Below, one piece after another: positions 6,977 through 15,074 of a DNA stretch of 64,000 nucleotides. The DNA comes from Clostridiales bacterium (GTDB taxonomy: Bacteria > Bacillota > Clostridia > Oscillospirales > Oscillospiraceae), in the NCBI GenBank assembly GCA_021205695.1, contig JAJPXB010000008.1:57609-121608 (forward strand). The letters are read 5' to 3'. The position numbers and the translations under genes are program-made. Under the pieces are notes generated by a model. The model searched no databases. It was not told the origin of the DNA and worked only from the letters and a program-made list of their open reading frames with translations. Positions within the stretch are counted from its first letter, which is position 1. Each line of letters begins with the position of its first letter.

Positions 6977-7599
6977 ACGGTTGCCTGAATGAACCGCTTC
7001 ATGTCCTGCACATCTCTGTCGCTGTGCTTCCTGACATAGTGGGCTTCATCATTGCCAAGCCAGGCTGCTTTTGTGGCAAGGGTCTGGATCTGAGGGTTAT
7101 GGATGTACGTCTGTATGCACTTGGCCAACGGAAGGCCCTTGATGGCATCTGCATCATCGGGAGACTCTTGGCTGCAGAAGTCTTTGACCAGGTACTCCAA
7201 CGCTTTGCGGTATCCGAGACCTGCTATCTCGTCCAGTGAAGCATTTTCAGCAGCGAGCGCCTGGTTGTAGATTTTTACAAACATCGGCGACATTGATTCG
7301 ACCATGGGGTCAAACGGTTCCGGTTTGAACTTCTGGGGGCCAACATACTGCAATTCAGTGTGAAATTTCTTAGTGTTGCCTGCCACTGTACACGAATACA
7401 ACGCTACAAAGGTTTGATAACAGCTTTTGCACAGATATAGCGCACTGATAAAGCAATCGTCTGTGTTGCTCTCAAATGCCTTCAATGCTAATTCCTGTGG
7501 CTGAATGGCGTGATGGCATAGAGGACACAGTTCAGGTTCGTCAATGGTCCCGGAACAGTTGCCATGGTCAGGGATGACCAAACTTTTTGTAATTTTCAA
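6919..7599 (-). CDS. DUF4145-like protein with zinc-finger N-terminus (putative lysogen gene)
   Basis: About 226 residues. The N-terminus has two Cys pairs (CPLCHH and CKSC) suggesting a zinc site; the C-terminal half (AGLGYRKALEYLVKDF... and WLGNDEAHYVRKHSDRD) resembles DUF4145, found in restriction and other defence proteins. TTG at 7599 is favoured because GAAAGGGGG lies 8 nt upstream; GTG at 7608 is too near. It opposes the early operon and has its own promoter, the arrangement of a lysogenic-conversion gene. A defence role is inference. Confidence 0.65.
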   Translation of the reverse strand: MKITKSLVIPDHGNCSGTIDEPELCPLCHHAIQPQELALKAFESNTDDCFISALYLCKSCYQTFVALYSCTVAGNTKKFHTELQYVGPQKFKPEPFDPMVESMSPMFVKIYNQALAAENASLDEIAGLGYRKALEYLVKDFCSQESPDDADAIKGLPLAKCIQTYIHNPQIQTLATKAAWLGNDEAHYVRKHSDRDVQDMKRFIQATVYFVGMSLIVEDADSIPPA

Positions 7600-7618
7600 C
7601 TTATTCACCCCCTTTCTC

Positions 7619-7660
7619 CCGCTATTGTAACACAGGGGAAGGAAAGCAGACAAGGAGGGA
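7619..7660 (-). promoter_or_regulatory. Promoter of the DUF4145-like gene
   Basis: On the minus strand TTGTCT and TACAAT are separated by 18 bp, with TACAAT about 22 bp before the ribosome site. The stretch from the -10 to the TTG start closely resembles that of the other minus-strand gene (25849). Confidence 0.55.
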
Positions 7661-7666
7661 CGACAA

Positions 7667-7867
7667 ATGCCACCAAACACCATCAAAGAGACCCTGTTTC
7701 GGGCCACGGAAAAGGCGCTGAGCGCCTACCGGAAGGCCTACCGGACGGTGGCCGATGAGAGAGACCAGTACGAGGCCGAGGGCCGGTTCTGCGGGCTGTA
7801 CGACCTGGTGGAGCGGCTGGAGCTGGAGGACGAATATCAAAAATGGAAGGAGGCGACACAGCCATGA
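7667..7867 (+). CDS. Phage hypothetical protein
   Basis: A 66-residue, mostly helical charged protein, MPPNTIKETLFRATEKALSA..., rich in Glu, Arg and Tyr. AAGGAGG precedes ATG 7667. Its stop codon overlaps the ATG of the next gene (ATGA), so the two are translationally coupled. Function unknown. Confidence 0.65.
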   Translation: MPPNTIKETLFRATEKALSAYRKAYRTVADERDQYEAEGRFCGLYDLVERLELEDEYQKWKEATQP

Positions 7868-8169
7868 CGGATGCGGAGCTGCTGGCGATGGACAACATCA
7901 CCGCCCGGGACGCGTCGGAGTACCTACACATCAGCCCTCAGGGCTGCCGGGCGCTGGCCCGATCGGGCCGGATCGGCGAGCCTGTGGGGACGACCAACCG
8001 GGTGATCTATCAGCCCTACAAGATGATCCGTTTCAAGCGGGGGGACAACGAGGAGCAGCAGATGCAGCGGCTGGCGGAGCTGCTGGAGGCCACCGGGGTC
8101 ACCGGAATCGCCGCCCAGATCGCCACCGCTATCATCCAGGTAGCACAGCAGCAGGAGAGCGGCACATGA
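7864..8169 (+). CDS. Excisionase-like/HTH phage protein
   Basis: A 101-residue protein. Residues 10-45 (DNITARDASEYLHISPQGCR... and RSGRIGEPVGTTNRVIYQ) look like a MerR/excisionase-type winged helix: an LHIS helix-turn-helix followed by a short wing. The C-terminus is helical. It could be the excisionase or an early DNA-binding regulator. ATG 7864 overlaps the previous stop. Confidence 0.6.
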   Translation: MTDAELLAMDNITARDASEYLHISPQGCRALARSGRIGEPVGTTNRVIYQPYKMIRFKRGDNEEQQMQRLAELLEATGVTGIAAQIATAIIQVAQQQESGT

Positions 8170-8235
8170 GGGCAGAAAAGCGCCCCCGCCGGAGTGCAAG
8201 TCCGGTGAGGGCAAGGTAGCGACAGACAGAAAGAG

Positions 8236-8261
8236 CCGCTGTGGATATTATACCACGGCGG
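8236..8261. promoter_or_regulatory. Inverted repeat in early leader
   Basis: CCGCTGTGG and CCACGGCGG form a 9-bp stem around an AT-rich loop (ATATTATA) upstream of the 8283 gene. It may be an RNA hairpin or a protein-binding site. Confidence 0.4.
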
Positions 8262-8282
8262 ACGGGCAGGAGGCAACCCAAA

Positions 8283-8453
8283 ATGGACTGGACAAAGACC
8301 ACGATCAACCAAGTCTTCCAGGTCGTCCGGGACCGGCAGCAGGCGTGCGATTGCCTGCTGGCCGCACTCAAAACGGCCTACGACGGCGGACAGGTGACCG
8401 CCGGGAACTATCTGATGCTGCGGCAGTACATCTTCCGCAGCGCCTACAACTGA
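8283..8453 (+). CDS. Phage hypothetical protein
   Basis: A 56-residue protein, MDWTKTTINQVFQVVRDRQQ.... AGGAGG lies 9 nt before ATG 8283, so the ATG 42 nt upstream is not favoured. Helical; no recognised domain. It lies within the early operon. Confidence 0.6.
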   Translation: MDWTKTTINQVFQVVRDRQQACDCLLAALKTAYDGGQVTAGNYLMLRQYIFRSAYN

Positions 8454-8470
8454 AAAAGGAGAATGTAAAG

Positions 8471-8761
8471 ATGGACAAGTATGATACCTACAGCTACGCA
8501 GAGGCCGACGTGGAGGTCATCAAGCTGGTGAACGACCACAACCGGGAGACGGAGGAGGCCCGGAACGAGCGGCAGAGCCGGAGAAAGGCCCGGCAGCTCC
8601 AGTCCGTCCTGTCACGGCTGCTGGTGACGGTGGCCTTCGGCACGGTGCTGGCGCTGTCCGCGAAGGGCTACAGCGGCGCCCTGCTGACGGTGCTGTGCTC
8701 CATTGGTACCGTGATGAGCGCCGGACTGCTGGTGCAGGCGTTGTGGAGGTGGTCCAAATGA
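8471..8761 (+). CDS. Phage small membrane protein
   Basis: A 96-residue protein with a charged N-terminal half (NRETEEARNERQSRRKARQ) followed by two predicted membrane helices (about residues 49-65 and 70-90). It overlaps the SMC-like ATPase gene by ATGA. Function unknown. Confidence 0.65.
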   Translation: MDKYDTYSYAEADVEVIKLVNDHNRETEEARNERQSRRKARQLQSVLSRLLVTVAFGTVLALSAKGYSGALLTVLCSIGTVMSAGLLVQALWRWSK

Positions 8762-10710
8762 CCCCGGAGCGGCAGATCACCCTTCTCCGGCTGACGCTGG
8801 AGCGGTTCAAGGGGATGGAGCGGCTGGAGCTGGACTTCGGCGGCAGGAGCGCCTCCGTCTATGGGCGCAACGGCACGGGCAAGAGCAGCATCTACGACGC
8901 CTGGGCCTGGCTCATGACGGGCAAGGACAGCCGGGGGCAGACTCCGGCAGACGTGAACGGATGCAGCATCAAGCCCCTGGACGGGGAGGGCAACGTCCTG
9001 GACCACGCCGCCCACACCGCCGTCACCGGCGTTCTCTCGGTGGACGGCCGGGAGCAGACCCTCCGCCGGGAGTATTACGAGAAGTGGACCCGGAAGCGGG
9101 GCCGGGCGGAGGAGAGCTACGACGGCAACACCACCGACTACTTCATCGACGGCGTGCCGGTGCAGAAAAAGCTCTATGACGAGACGGTGGCCCAGATTGC
9201 CCCGCCGGAGCAGTTCCGGGTGCTGTCCGACCTGTACGCCTTCGCCGGGCTGGGCGACAGGAGCCGCCGGGACATCCTGCTCCAGGTGGCGGGCCTGGGG
9301 GACGAGCGGGAGATCATGGCCACGGACGAGCGGTTCTCTCCCCTGCTGGCGGCCACCGAGACGGACAGCCTGGAGAGGTACACGAAAAAGGTGAAGTCCC
9401 TCCGGCGGAAGCTGAACGAGCAGCGCGCCGCCATCCCCGCCCGGCTGGACGAGGTGAAGCGCTCCGTGGAGGAGCTGTCGGGGCTGCCCTTTGACGAGCT
9501 GCGCCGGAGCGTGGCGGATCTGGAGGCGGAAGAGAGTCGGCTGAACGGTCAGCTCTCCCAGAGCAGCACAGACCGCACCGCCGCCCTCCGGGTGCAGGTG
9601 GGAGAACTGGAGAACCGCCGGAACGCCCTGAATCTGGAGAACCGGCAGTACCGGTCCGCGCAGGAGGCGAACCGCCCCGACCCGGAGGAAAAAAAGCGGG
9701 AGCTGAACCGGCTTCAGGTGTCCTACCGCTATGAGAGCGAGCGCTACCACAGCGCATGCCGGGACGCCGACAAATACGAGGCCCGGCTGGAGCAGTGCCG
9801 GGAGGACTGGCAGGAGACCTGGCGGGAGCGCTACCCCGGCAACGCCATCTGCCCCACCTGCGGGCAGACCCTTCCGGCGGAGCAGCAGGCGGAGGCCCAG
9901 ACGGTCTGGGAGGGGCACCACCGGAAGAAGCTGGACGACGCCGCCCGGGAGGGCGAACAGCTGAAAAAGCTGGCGGCCCGGTCAAAGGAACAGGCGGCGG
10001 AGGTACAGACCCGGATGGTGGAGCTGGAGAACCGCATCGCCCAGGCGAAGGACGAGCTGGCCGCCCTGCAGGCCGCCCCTGCCGGGGAGATCGCCGATCT
10101 GCCGGACTTTGGACAGCAGATGGACAAGATCGCAGCGGAGCTGGAAGCGGCGCAGCAGGCCCTACAGGCGGCCACAGAGGACGCAGAGAAGGACACCCGC
10201 ACCCTTCGGGCGCAGAAGGAGGCGATCACCGCCGAGCTGCGGGGCCTCCGGGAGCAGCTGGCCAGGGAGGACATCCTGCGCCGGGCCAGAGAGCGGGAAA
10301 AGGCGTTACAGGAGCAGACAAGGGAGGTCTCCGAGCAGATCGCCCAGGCCGACCGGACGCTGGACCTGGCCGACGAATTTACCAGGTACAAGACGGAGCG
10401 CGTCACCGACGGCATCAACGGCTGCTTCCGGCTGGCCCGGTTCCGGCTGTTCCAGCGGCAGGTGGACGGGGGCCTTGTGGACTGCTGCGACGTGCTGTAC
10501 GGCGGGGTGCCCTACAGCGGCGGCCTGAATGATGGAGCCGTCATCTGCGTCGGGCTGGACATCATCGACACCCTGTCCCGGCACTACGGCCTCCGGCTGC
10601 CGGTGTTCGTGGACAGGGCCGAGAGCGTGAACGAGCTGCCGGAGCTGGAGAACCAGGTCATCCGCCTGGCGGTGACAGACACAGACGAAAAAGTGAGGCT
10701 GGAGCTGTGA
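8758..10710 (+). CDS. SMC/Rad50-like phage ATPase
   Basis: A 650-residue AAA ATPase of the RecF/SbcC/Rad50 type. Walker A is GRNGTGKSS (residues about 36-44). Long coiled-coil arms flank a Rad50-like zinc hook, CPTCG, near residue 365. The C-terminal lobe ends with PVFVDRAESVNELPE, corresponding to the Walker B/D-loop region. Such proteins act in phage recombination or replication. ATG 8758 overlaps the previous stop, with GGAGG upstream. The next gene is probably a single-strand DNA-binding or recombination partner. Confidence 0.88.
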   Translation: MTPERQITLLRLTLERFKGMERLELDFGGRSASVYGRNGTGKSSIYDAWAWLMTGKDSRGQTPADVNGCSIKPLDGEGNVLDHAAHTAVTGVLSVDGREQTLRREYYEKWTRKRGRAEESYDGNTTDYFIDGVPVQKKLYDETVAQIAPPEQFRVLSDLYAFAGLGDRSRRDILLQVAGLGDEREIMATDERFSPLLAATETDSLERYTKKVKSLRRKLNEQRAAIPARLDEVKRSVEELSGLPFDELRRSVADLEAEESRLNGQLSQSSTDRTAALRVQVGELENRRNALNLENRQYRSAQEANRPDPEEKKRELNRLQVSYRYESERYHSACRDADKYEARLEQCREDWQETWRERYPGNAICPTCGQTLPAEQQAEAQTVWEGHHRKKLDDAAREGEQLKKLAARSKEQAAEVQTRMVELENRIAQAKDELAALQAAPAGEIADLPDFGQQMDKIAAELEAAQQALQAATEDAEKDTRTLRAQKEAITAELRGLREQLAREDILRRAREREKALQEQTREVSEQIAQADRTLDLADEFTRYKTERVTDGINGCFRLARFRLFQRQVDGGLVDCCDVLYGGVPYSGGLNDGAVICVGLDIIDTLSRHYGLRLPVFVDRAESVNELPELENQVIRLAVTDTDEKVRLEL

Positions 10711-11330
10711 AGCTGAGAGATAAGGTCAAACCCACCGTCCCTCCCATGGAGGCGGGCACCTACCTGGGCGTCTGCATCGGCGTGATCGGCCTGGGCGAGC
10801 AGGAGACAACATTCAACGGCAAAACCCGGTATGTGGAGAAGATCAAATTCATCTTTGAGATACCGTCCGAGACCATCGAGCAGGACGGGGAGCAGCGGCC
10901 CAGGCAGCTCTCTGTGGACTTTTCGGTGGCCAGGAAATCCACCAGTCGGATGCGGCAGTTCATGTCCGGCTGGATGGGAAAGACGCTGACCGACGACGAA
11001 TATCTGGGCATGGAATACTTTGACCTGATCGGGCGCAACGCCATTTTGAACGTGGTGCGCAGCGAGGACAACCAGTACGCCAACATTGCCGCCGCTGCCC
11101 CACCGCTGAGGGGAACTGCCCCAGTGACGGCCACGGCAGAGCCGCTCCGGTTTGATGTGGACGAATGGGACGACGCCGTGTTTGAGAAGCTGCCGGATTA
11201 CTTACAGGAGCGAATCAAGAAGTCCACCCAGTACAAGAACCGGCATCTGCCGGAGGAGGAGGTCAGCGTGGAGGCCGCCAACGCCCAGGCCGCCCAGGAC
11301 GCAGAGGAGGACGGGCCGTGTCCCTTCTGA
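10707..11330 (+). CDS. Phage recombination/ssDNA-binding-like protein
   Basis: A 207-residue protein, MKLRDKVKPTVPPMEAGTYL..., with a beta-rich N-terminal half (YLGVCIGVIGLG... KIKFIFEIP) resembling phage proteins of the DUF669 type that act with recombination ATPases. The C-terminus is acidic and ends DGPCPF, like the acidic tip of ssDNA-binding proteins. GTG start overlaps the previous stop (GTGA). Assignment by context and tail, so moderate. Confidence 0.5.
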   Translation: MKLRDKVKPTVPPMEAGTYLGVCIGVIGLGEQETTFNGKTRYVEKIKFIFEIPSETIEQDGEQRPRQLSVDFSVARKSTSRMRQFMSGWMGKTLTDDEYLGMEYFDLIGRNAILNVVRSEDNQYANIAAAAPPLRGTAPVTATAEPLRFDVDEWDDAVFEKLPDYLQERIKKSTQYKNRHLPEEEVSVEAANAQAAQDAEEDGPCPF

Positions 11331-12043
11331 CCTTCCGGCCCATCGCCTCCAGCTCCGCCGGGAACGCCTATCTGGTGACGGACGGGCACAGCCGGCTGCT
11401 GCTGGAGGCGGGGATCTCCTTCCGGCGGCTGCAACGGGCGCTGGATTACACCGCCCAGGGGCTGGATGGGTGTCTGATCACCCACGAGCACAGGGACCAC
11501 GCCGGGCATATCCGGCCGCTGCTGGAGTGCGGCGTGCCGGTGTACGCCTCCCCCGGAACCGCCAGAGCGCTGGAGCCGGAGGGGGTACGCCCGTTTCAAC
11601 TGTTACAGGGACGCAATGTAGGACCGGCGTTTCAGATAGGGTCTTTTACCGTGGTGCCGTTTCGCACCTTTCACGACGCGGCAGAGCCGGTTGGGTATCT
11701 CATCCGGGGGTTTGATGGGGAGCAGCTGGTCTTTGCCACCGACACTGTAGGGCTGAATTACCGATTCCGGGAGGTGGCCATCTACGCCCTGGAGGCGAAC
11801 TACGACGACGAGACGCTGGCCCGGAACCGCCGTATGCCGGAGGCCCGGAAGAAGCGGGTGCGCAACAGCCACATGGAGATCCACCGCCTGTGCAGCTATC
11901 TGGAGGGCCTGGATCTGACCGGCTGCCGGGAGCTGTGGCTGCTCCACCTGTCCGACGCCTCCGGCAATGAGAACCACTTTACAGACTTGGCGCAGAGAGC
12001 CGCAGGGCCTGGGGTTGCCGTGCGGTGCGCAGAGAAGGGGTGA
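11318..12043 (+). CDS. MBL-fold metal-dependent hydrolase
   Basis: A 241-residue metallo-beta-lactamase-fold protein. The zinc ligands THEHRDHAGH (HxHxDH) appear near residue 55, with further His/Asp sites at RTFHDAA and ATDT. It resembles YycJ/PhnP-like phosphodiesterases or nucleases. In phages such genes often lie between recombination and replication genes, as here. It overlaps the upstream gene by 13 bp and starts with GTG. Confidence 0.85.
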   Translation: MSLLTFRPIASSSAGNAYLVTDGHSRLLLEAGISFRRLQRALDYTAQGLDGCLITHEHRDHAGHIRPLLECGVPVYASPGTARALEPEGVRPFQLLQGRNVGPAFQIGSFTVVPFRTFHDAAEPVGYLIRGFDGEQLVFATDTVGLNYRFREVAIYALEANYDDETLARNRRMPEARKKRVRNSHMEIHRLCSYLEGLDLTGCRELWLLHLSDASGNENHFTDLAQRAAGPGVAVRCAEKG

Positions 12044-12047
12044 GGAT

Positions 12048-12803
12048 GTGGCAGAGCGGCGCATGTTCGCAAAAGTAATTACCAGTTCCGCCCGGTTCCT
12101 GCGGCTGTCGCCTGCCGCTCGCCTGCTGTATTACGATCTGGGAATGCAGGCAGATGACGACGGCTTCGTGGAGGCGTACACCGTTCTCCGCACCACCGGA
12201 GCCACAGAGGCTGACCTGGAGGAACTGGAGCACAGCGGCCACGTCCGGGTGTGCAACAGCGACTTGGTGACTTACATCACAGACTGGAACCGGAACAACC
12301 TAATTCGGAAAGACCGGTACACCCAGAGCGTGTACCACCATCTCCTCCCGGCCAAAGAGAGCGATTATCCTGCCAATGAGGGCGGTCAACCTTTGGTTAA
12401 CCAGCGGTTAACCCAGGAGAGGTTAGGAGAGGATAGGTTAGGTAAGGTTAGGTTAGGTGAGGTGAGGGGGCCGGAAACCGCCCCCACCGCCGCACCGGCC
12501 CCCGAACGGGCCGTCCGCCCCACCAAAGAGCAGGTGTTTGATTATATCCGGCAGCGGGATTTGCAGGTGGATGGGGAACGGTTTTGGTCATACTACGAGG
12601 CCAGGGGCTGGCAGACCCAGAACGGCAAGCCGGTGGACTGGCGGAAACGGGCGGCGAAGTGGTCGAAGACGGAACGTGGCCCCGTCGGTCGTATCCCGCC
12701 AGCGGAAAAGGCGGCAGAACAACTCCGGGCGGAGAACGAGAGCAGCATCGACGAGATGCGCCGGGCGCTGGAGCGGATGAAGGGGGAGATTGACGATGGC
12801 TGA
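12048..12803 (+). CDS. Phage replication initiation-like protein
   Basis: A 251-residue protein. The N-terminal 90 residues (MFAKVITSSARFLRLSPAAR and TYITDWNRNNLIRKDRY) resemble the winged-helix replisome-organiser domain of phage replication proteins. The middle is encoded by a purine-rich TTAGG-like repeat; the C-terminal helical segment (DGERFWSYYEARGW... VDWRKRAAKW) resembles a DnaD-type C-terminal motif. GTG 12048 is preceded by a short GAGG. The internal repeats may be the phage origin. Confidence 0.7.
   Translation: MAERRMFAKVITSSARFLRLSPAARLLYYDLGMQADDDGFVEAYTVLRTTGATEADLEELEHSGHVRVCNSDLVTYITDWNRNNLIRKDRYTQSVYHHLLPAKESDYPANEGGQPLVNQRLTQERLGEDRLGKVRLGEVRGPETAPTAAPAPERAVRPTKEQVFDYIRQRDLQVDGERFWSYYEARGWQTQNGKPVDWRKRAAKWSKTERGPVGRIPPAEKAAEQLRAENESSIDEMRRALERMKGEIDDG
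12391..12470 (+). repeat. Iteron-like repeats inside the replication gene (possible phage origin)
   Basis: Two GGTTAAC-type palindromic units (about 12395 and 12406) are followed by six variants of AGGTTAGG or AGGTGAGG in purine-rich DNA. Phage origins often lie as iterons inside the initiator gene. The coding effect is a repetitive RLGE/RLGK peptide. Confidence 0.45.
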
Positions 12804-13008
12804 TGTGGACACCTGCGTGGTGTGCGGCGCGCCGGTGCCGGAGGGCTATGCCCTGTGCTGGAGCTGTCGGGAATCGCTGCGGCACTCCTGCGCCGGCTGC
12901 CATTGGCGCAATGATTTAACCGGGGTCTGCTGCAATCCCAAGAGCAAGCACTGCACCGACAACACCACCGCCGAGTGCTACTGCGATCAATGGGAGGGGC
13001 GTGTGTGA
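12796..13008 (+). CDS. Cysteine-rich zinc-binding phage protein
   Basis: A 70-residue protein, MADVDTCVVCGAPVPEG..., with CVVCG and CWSC in the first half and several further Cys pairs (CAGC, CC, CYC), suggesting two zinc sites. Overlaps both neighbours. Function unknown. Confidence 0.65.
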   Translation: MADVDTCVVCGAPVPEGYALCWSCRESLRHSCAGCHWRNDLTGVCCNPKSKHCTDNTTAECYCDQWEGRV

Positions 13009-13430
13009 TGGCTGCGAACTGTAATTTTGACTGCTTCCGCTGCAAGTTCCCCGACTGCCGGAACAGCAAGGTGGACGGCGTCACCCTGGCACGGGAGAAG
13101 AAGCTGCACGGCTACCGGGATCCCGCCGACAGGCGGAAGGAGAAGCAGCGGCAGCGGAGCCTGCGGCGGAGCGAGCTGCGATATGAGAAGGCCACCCGGT
13201 ACGGCGAGGCGTGCAGGCCCATCCGGGAGCGGCGGAAGTTGATGGGGCTGACCCAGGAGGAGCTGGGCAAGCTGATCGGCCGGTCTCCGGGGACGATCTG
13301 CGGCTGGGAGCGGGGCAACGTCCGCCCCGATCTCGCACTGTTGGAAACAGTCATGCCGGGGATCACGGCCGAGGTGGAGCCGCTGCCGGCGGCGGCTGGA
13401 AAGGGGAAAAATCATGATCTACACCAATGA
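13008..13430 (+). CDS. XRE-family HTH phage protein with Cys-rich N-terminus
   Basis: A 140-residue protein. The N-terminus has CNFDCFRCKFPDC, a compact Cys cluster. A basic linker follows, then an XRE helix-turn-helix (LMGLTQEELGKLIGRSPGTI) near residue 90-115. ATG 13008 overlaps the upstream stop (TGATG). Probably a DNA-binding regulator. Confidence 0.7.
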   Translation: MAANCNFDCFRCKFPDCRNSKVDGVTLAREKKLHGYRDPADRRKEKQRQRSLRRSELRYEKATRYGEACRPIRERRKLMGLTQEELGKLIGRSPGTICGWERGNVRPDLALLETVMPGITAEVEPLPAAAGKGKNHDLHQ

Positions 13431-13578
13431 CGACATCAAACAGCTTTGCCTGGAGCTGCTGGAAATTTTTAACAAGCCGTCCACGCCGAAGAAGCTGGGG
13501 CGGACGGTATACGAGGCCTATGAGATCATCCACCAGCTCCAGCGGGAGAATCCGCTGAAGGAGGAGAAAAAGCTATGA
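13414..13578 (+). CDS. Small phage protein
   Basis: A 54-residue helical protein, MIYTNDDIKQLCLELLEIFN... ending EEKKL. AAGGGGAAAAATC precedes the ATG. It overlaps the preceding gene by 17 bp and the next by ATGA, which supports translation as part of the operon. Confidence 0.55.
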   Translation: MIYTNDDIKQLCLELLEIFNKPSTPKKLGRTVYEAYEIIHQLQRENPLKEEKKL

Positions 13579-13877
13579 CAGACTACAACACACTGATCAC
13601 CCTGCTGAAAGAGCTGGCGATGGACATGACCGACTGTAGCGGCTGCGCCGGGTGTGTCCACGAGCACAACTGCCGGACGGAAGGCTGCGCCATCCTGCGG
13701 GATGCTATCGCCACCATAGAGCAGCTGTACAAGGACGTCAGTGGCCGGTGCGAGTGCTGCACCGCCGCCGATGTGCCGGCCCATGAGGAGCCGTGCCTCT
13801 CTTGCCATCTATGCTATGGTTCGCTCGGCAACTGGCAATGGCGGGGAGTGCAGAAGGAGGATGAGGATAATGGCTAA
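13575..13877 (+). CDS. Cysteine-rich phage hypothetical protein
   Basis: A 100-residue protein with many Cys pairs (CSGCAGC, CECC, CLSCHLC), presumably zinc-binding. Coupled to the previous gene by ATGA and overlaps the next by 8 bp. No family name can be given. Confidence 0.6.
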   Translation: MTDYNTLITLLKELAMDMTDCSGCAGCVHEHNCRTEGCAILRDAIATIEQLYKDVSGRCECCTAADVPAHEEPCLSCHLCYGSLGNWQWRGVQKEDEDNG

Positions 13878-14175
13878 GTACATTGATGCAGATGCCCTGC
13901 TGGACGAACTGGCTATGTATTTCAGCGACATGAGCGCGAACGCATACGACAGCCAGGACGATGCGCTGGAGGATGCAGCAGCCACAGTGAGACAGGCAGT
14001 TTACGATGCCACTGCCGCCGATGTGGCCCCGGTACGGCATGGGAAGTGGCTGAATACACATCACACCTCAATCGTGCAATGCTCCCTGTGCGGCGGCACA
14101 GTGGCTACACTCTGGAAAGGGTACTTTTGCCAGAACTGTGGGGCCAAAATGGACGGAGGATCTTCTCATGAGTGA
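13870..14175 (+). CDS. Phage protein with C-terminal zinc ribbon
   Basis: A 101-residue protein beginning MAKYIDADALLDELAMYFSD, a common start in Clostridial phage proteins. It ends with a zinc ribbon (CSLCGG... CQNCGAKM). The GAGGATA ribosome region lies inside the previous gene. Function unknown. Confidence 0.65.
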   Translation: MAKYIDADALLDELAMYFSDMSANAYDSQDDALEDAAATVRQAVYDATAADVAPVRHGKWLNTHHTSIVQCSLCGGTVATLWKGYFCQNCGAKMDGGSSHE

Positions 14176-14398
14176 CTGGATCAGCGTCAAGGACAGGCTG
14201 CCGGAGGAGTGTGACAGCTATCTGTGCGCCCTAAAGCCATACGCTGGCATCACAGAGATCGTGATTCTATGCTGGGCACCGTGGCCAGGCTGTCAGGGCT
14301 GGTATTTTCGTGACAAGCGGGACAACGTCCGGCAGTACAGGGGCTTGCCTGTTACTCACTGGATGCCGCTGCCGGAGCCGCCGGAGGAGGGCACCTGA
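14168..14398 (+). CDS. DUF551-family phage protein
   Basis: A 76-residue protein with the DUF551 signature: DWISVKDRLPEECDSYL at the start and THWMPLPEPPEE at the end. The domain is common in phages and of unknown function. Overlaps its upstream neighbour; the next gene starts at its last base. Confidence 0.85.
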   Translation: MSDWISVKDRLPEECDSYLCALKPYAGITEIVILCWAPWPGCQGWYFRDKRDNVRQYRGLPVTHWMPLPEPPEEGT

Positions 14399-14835
14399 TG
14401 GACTGGAAACGAGAGGCGGAGGACAAGCTGCGCTGCTATGCCGCCCGGAAGGCCAGCGTGGGGCGGACGGCGGAGCAGATCCGTTTGCTGGAGCTGCAGG
14501 CCCGTTCCATCCGTTCCTCCACGGCGGACGGCACCCCGGTACAGGGCGGGAGCAGCGGGCGGGAGGACGCGCTGATCAGCAACCTGGCCCGGCGGGAGGA
14601 GCTGGCCCGGGCGAGAGAGGCCACCCTCCGCTGGCTGGCGCTGATGGACGGCGCCCTGGGAGAGCTGACCGACGAGGAGCGGCTCATCCTGGAGCGGTTC
14701 TACATCCACCGGCAGCGGGGCGCGGCGGAGCGTCTCATGGAGGAGCTTCACCTGGAGAAATCCCAGGTCTACGCCCGGAGAAACGCCGCCCTGCGCCGCT
14801 TTACCCTCCTGTTTTACGGCTGGAGCGAGACATAA
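14398..14835 (+). CDS. Phage sigma-like late transcription regulator
   Basis: A 145-residue, Arg/Glu-rich protein. The C-terminal third has a sigma-region-4-like helix-turn-helix (LTDEERLILERFYIHRQRGA... LEKSQVYARRNAALRRFTLL), as in ArpU/RinA and DUF1492-type regulators that activate phage packaging and structural genes. It is the last early gene, immediately before the terminase region. Confidence 0.7.
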   Translation: MDWKREAEDKLRCYAARKASVGRTAEQIRLLELQARSIRSSTADGTPVQGGSSGREDALISNLARREELARAREATLRWLALMDGALGELTDEERLILERFYIHRQRGAAERLMEELHLEKSQVYARRNAALRRFTLLFYGWSET

Positions 14836-15074
14836 GGGCAAAAGACCGGAAAAAGACCGGACGAAATTCCCGGAAAACCATGTTACACTGTTATCGTCGG
14901 AAGCGTCCACAAGAGGGCGACGGTTTTTCTCCTTCTCGTCTGAAGGCTGCTGCGGCCTGCGCTTCCTTCACCTCCTGACAGGAGCGTCCCGGTTTTTGTG
15001 ATCTTTTCCGGGGCGCTCCGCTTTTGGCAAAGAGAACCGCCCCACGGGAAAGCCCTGTGAGGCGGGGAGAGAAA
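14836..15074. other. Early-late junction, non-coding
   Basis: No convincing gene. It begins with a tandem AAAGACCGGA motif and a TTACACTGTTAT stretch that could be a late promoter region for the sigma-like regulator. It also contains a hairpin pairing GGAGCGTCCCGG with CCGGGGCGCTCC near 14990-15022, probably the terminator of the minus-strand HicB gene. Confidence 0.4.

Noticed and set aside
12421..12470. Telomere-like repeat
   Set aside because: The TTAGG units are in frame within a bacterial phage gene, short and irregular; an origin or coding repeat is a better explanation.
14300..14978. 222-codon frame overlapping the sigma-like regulator
   Set aside because: It lacks a start signal and is in a shifted frame of two well-supported genes.
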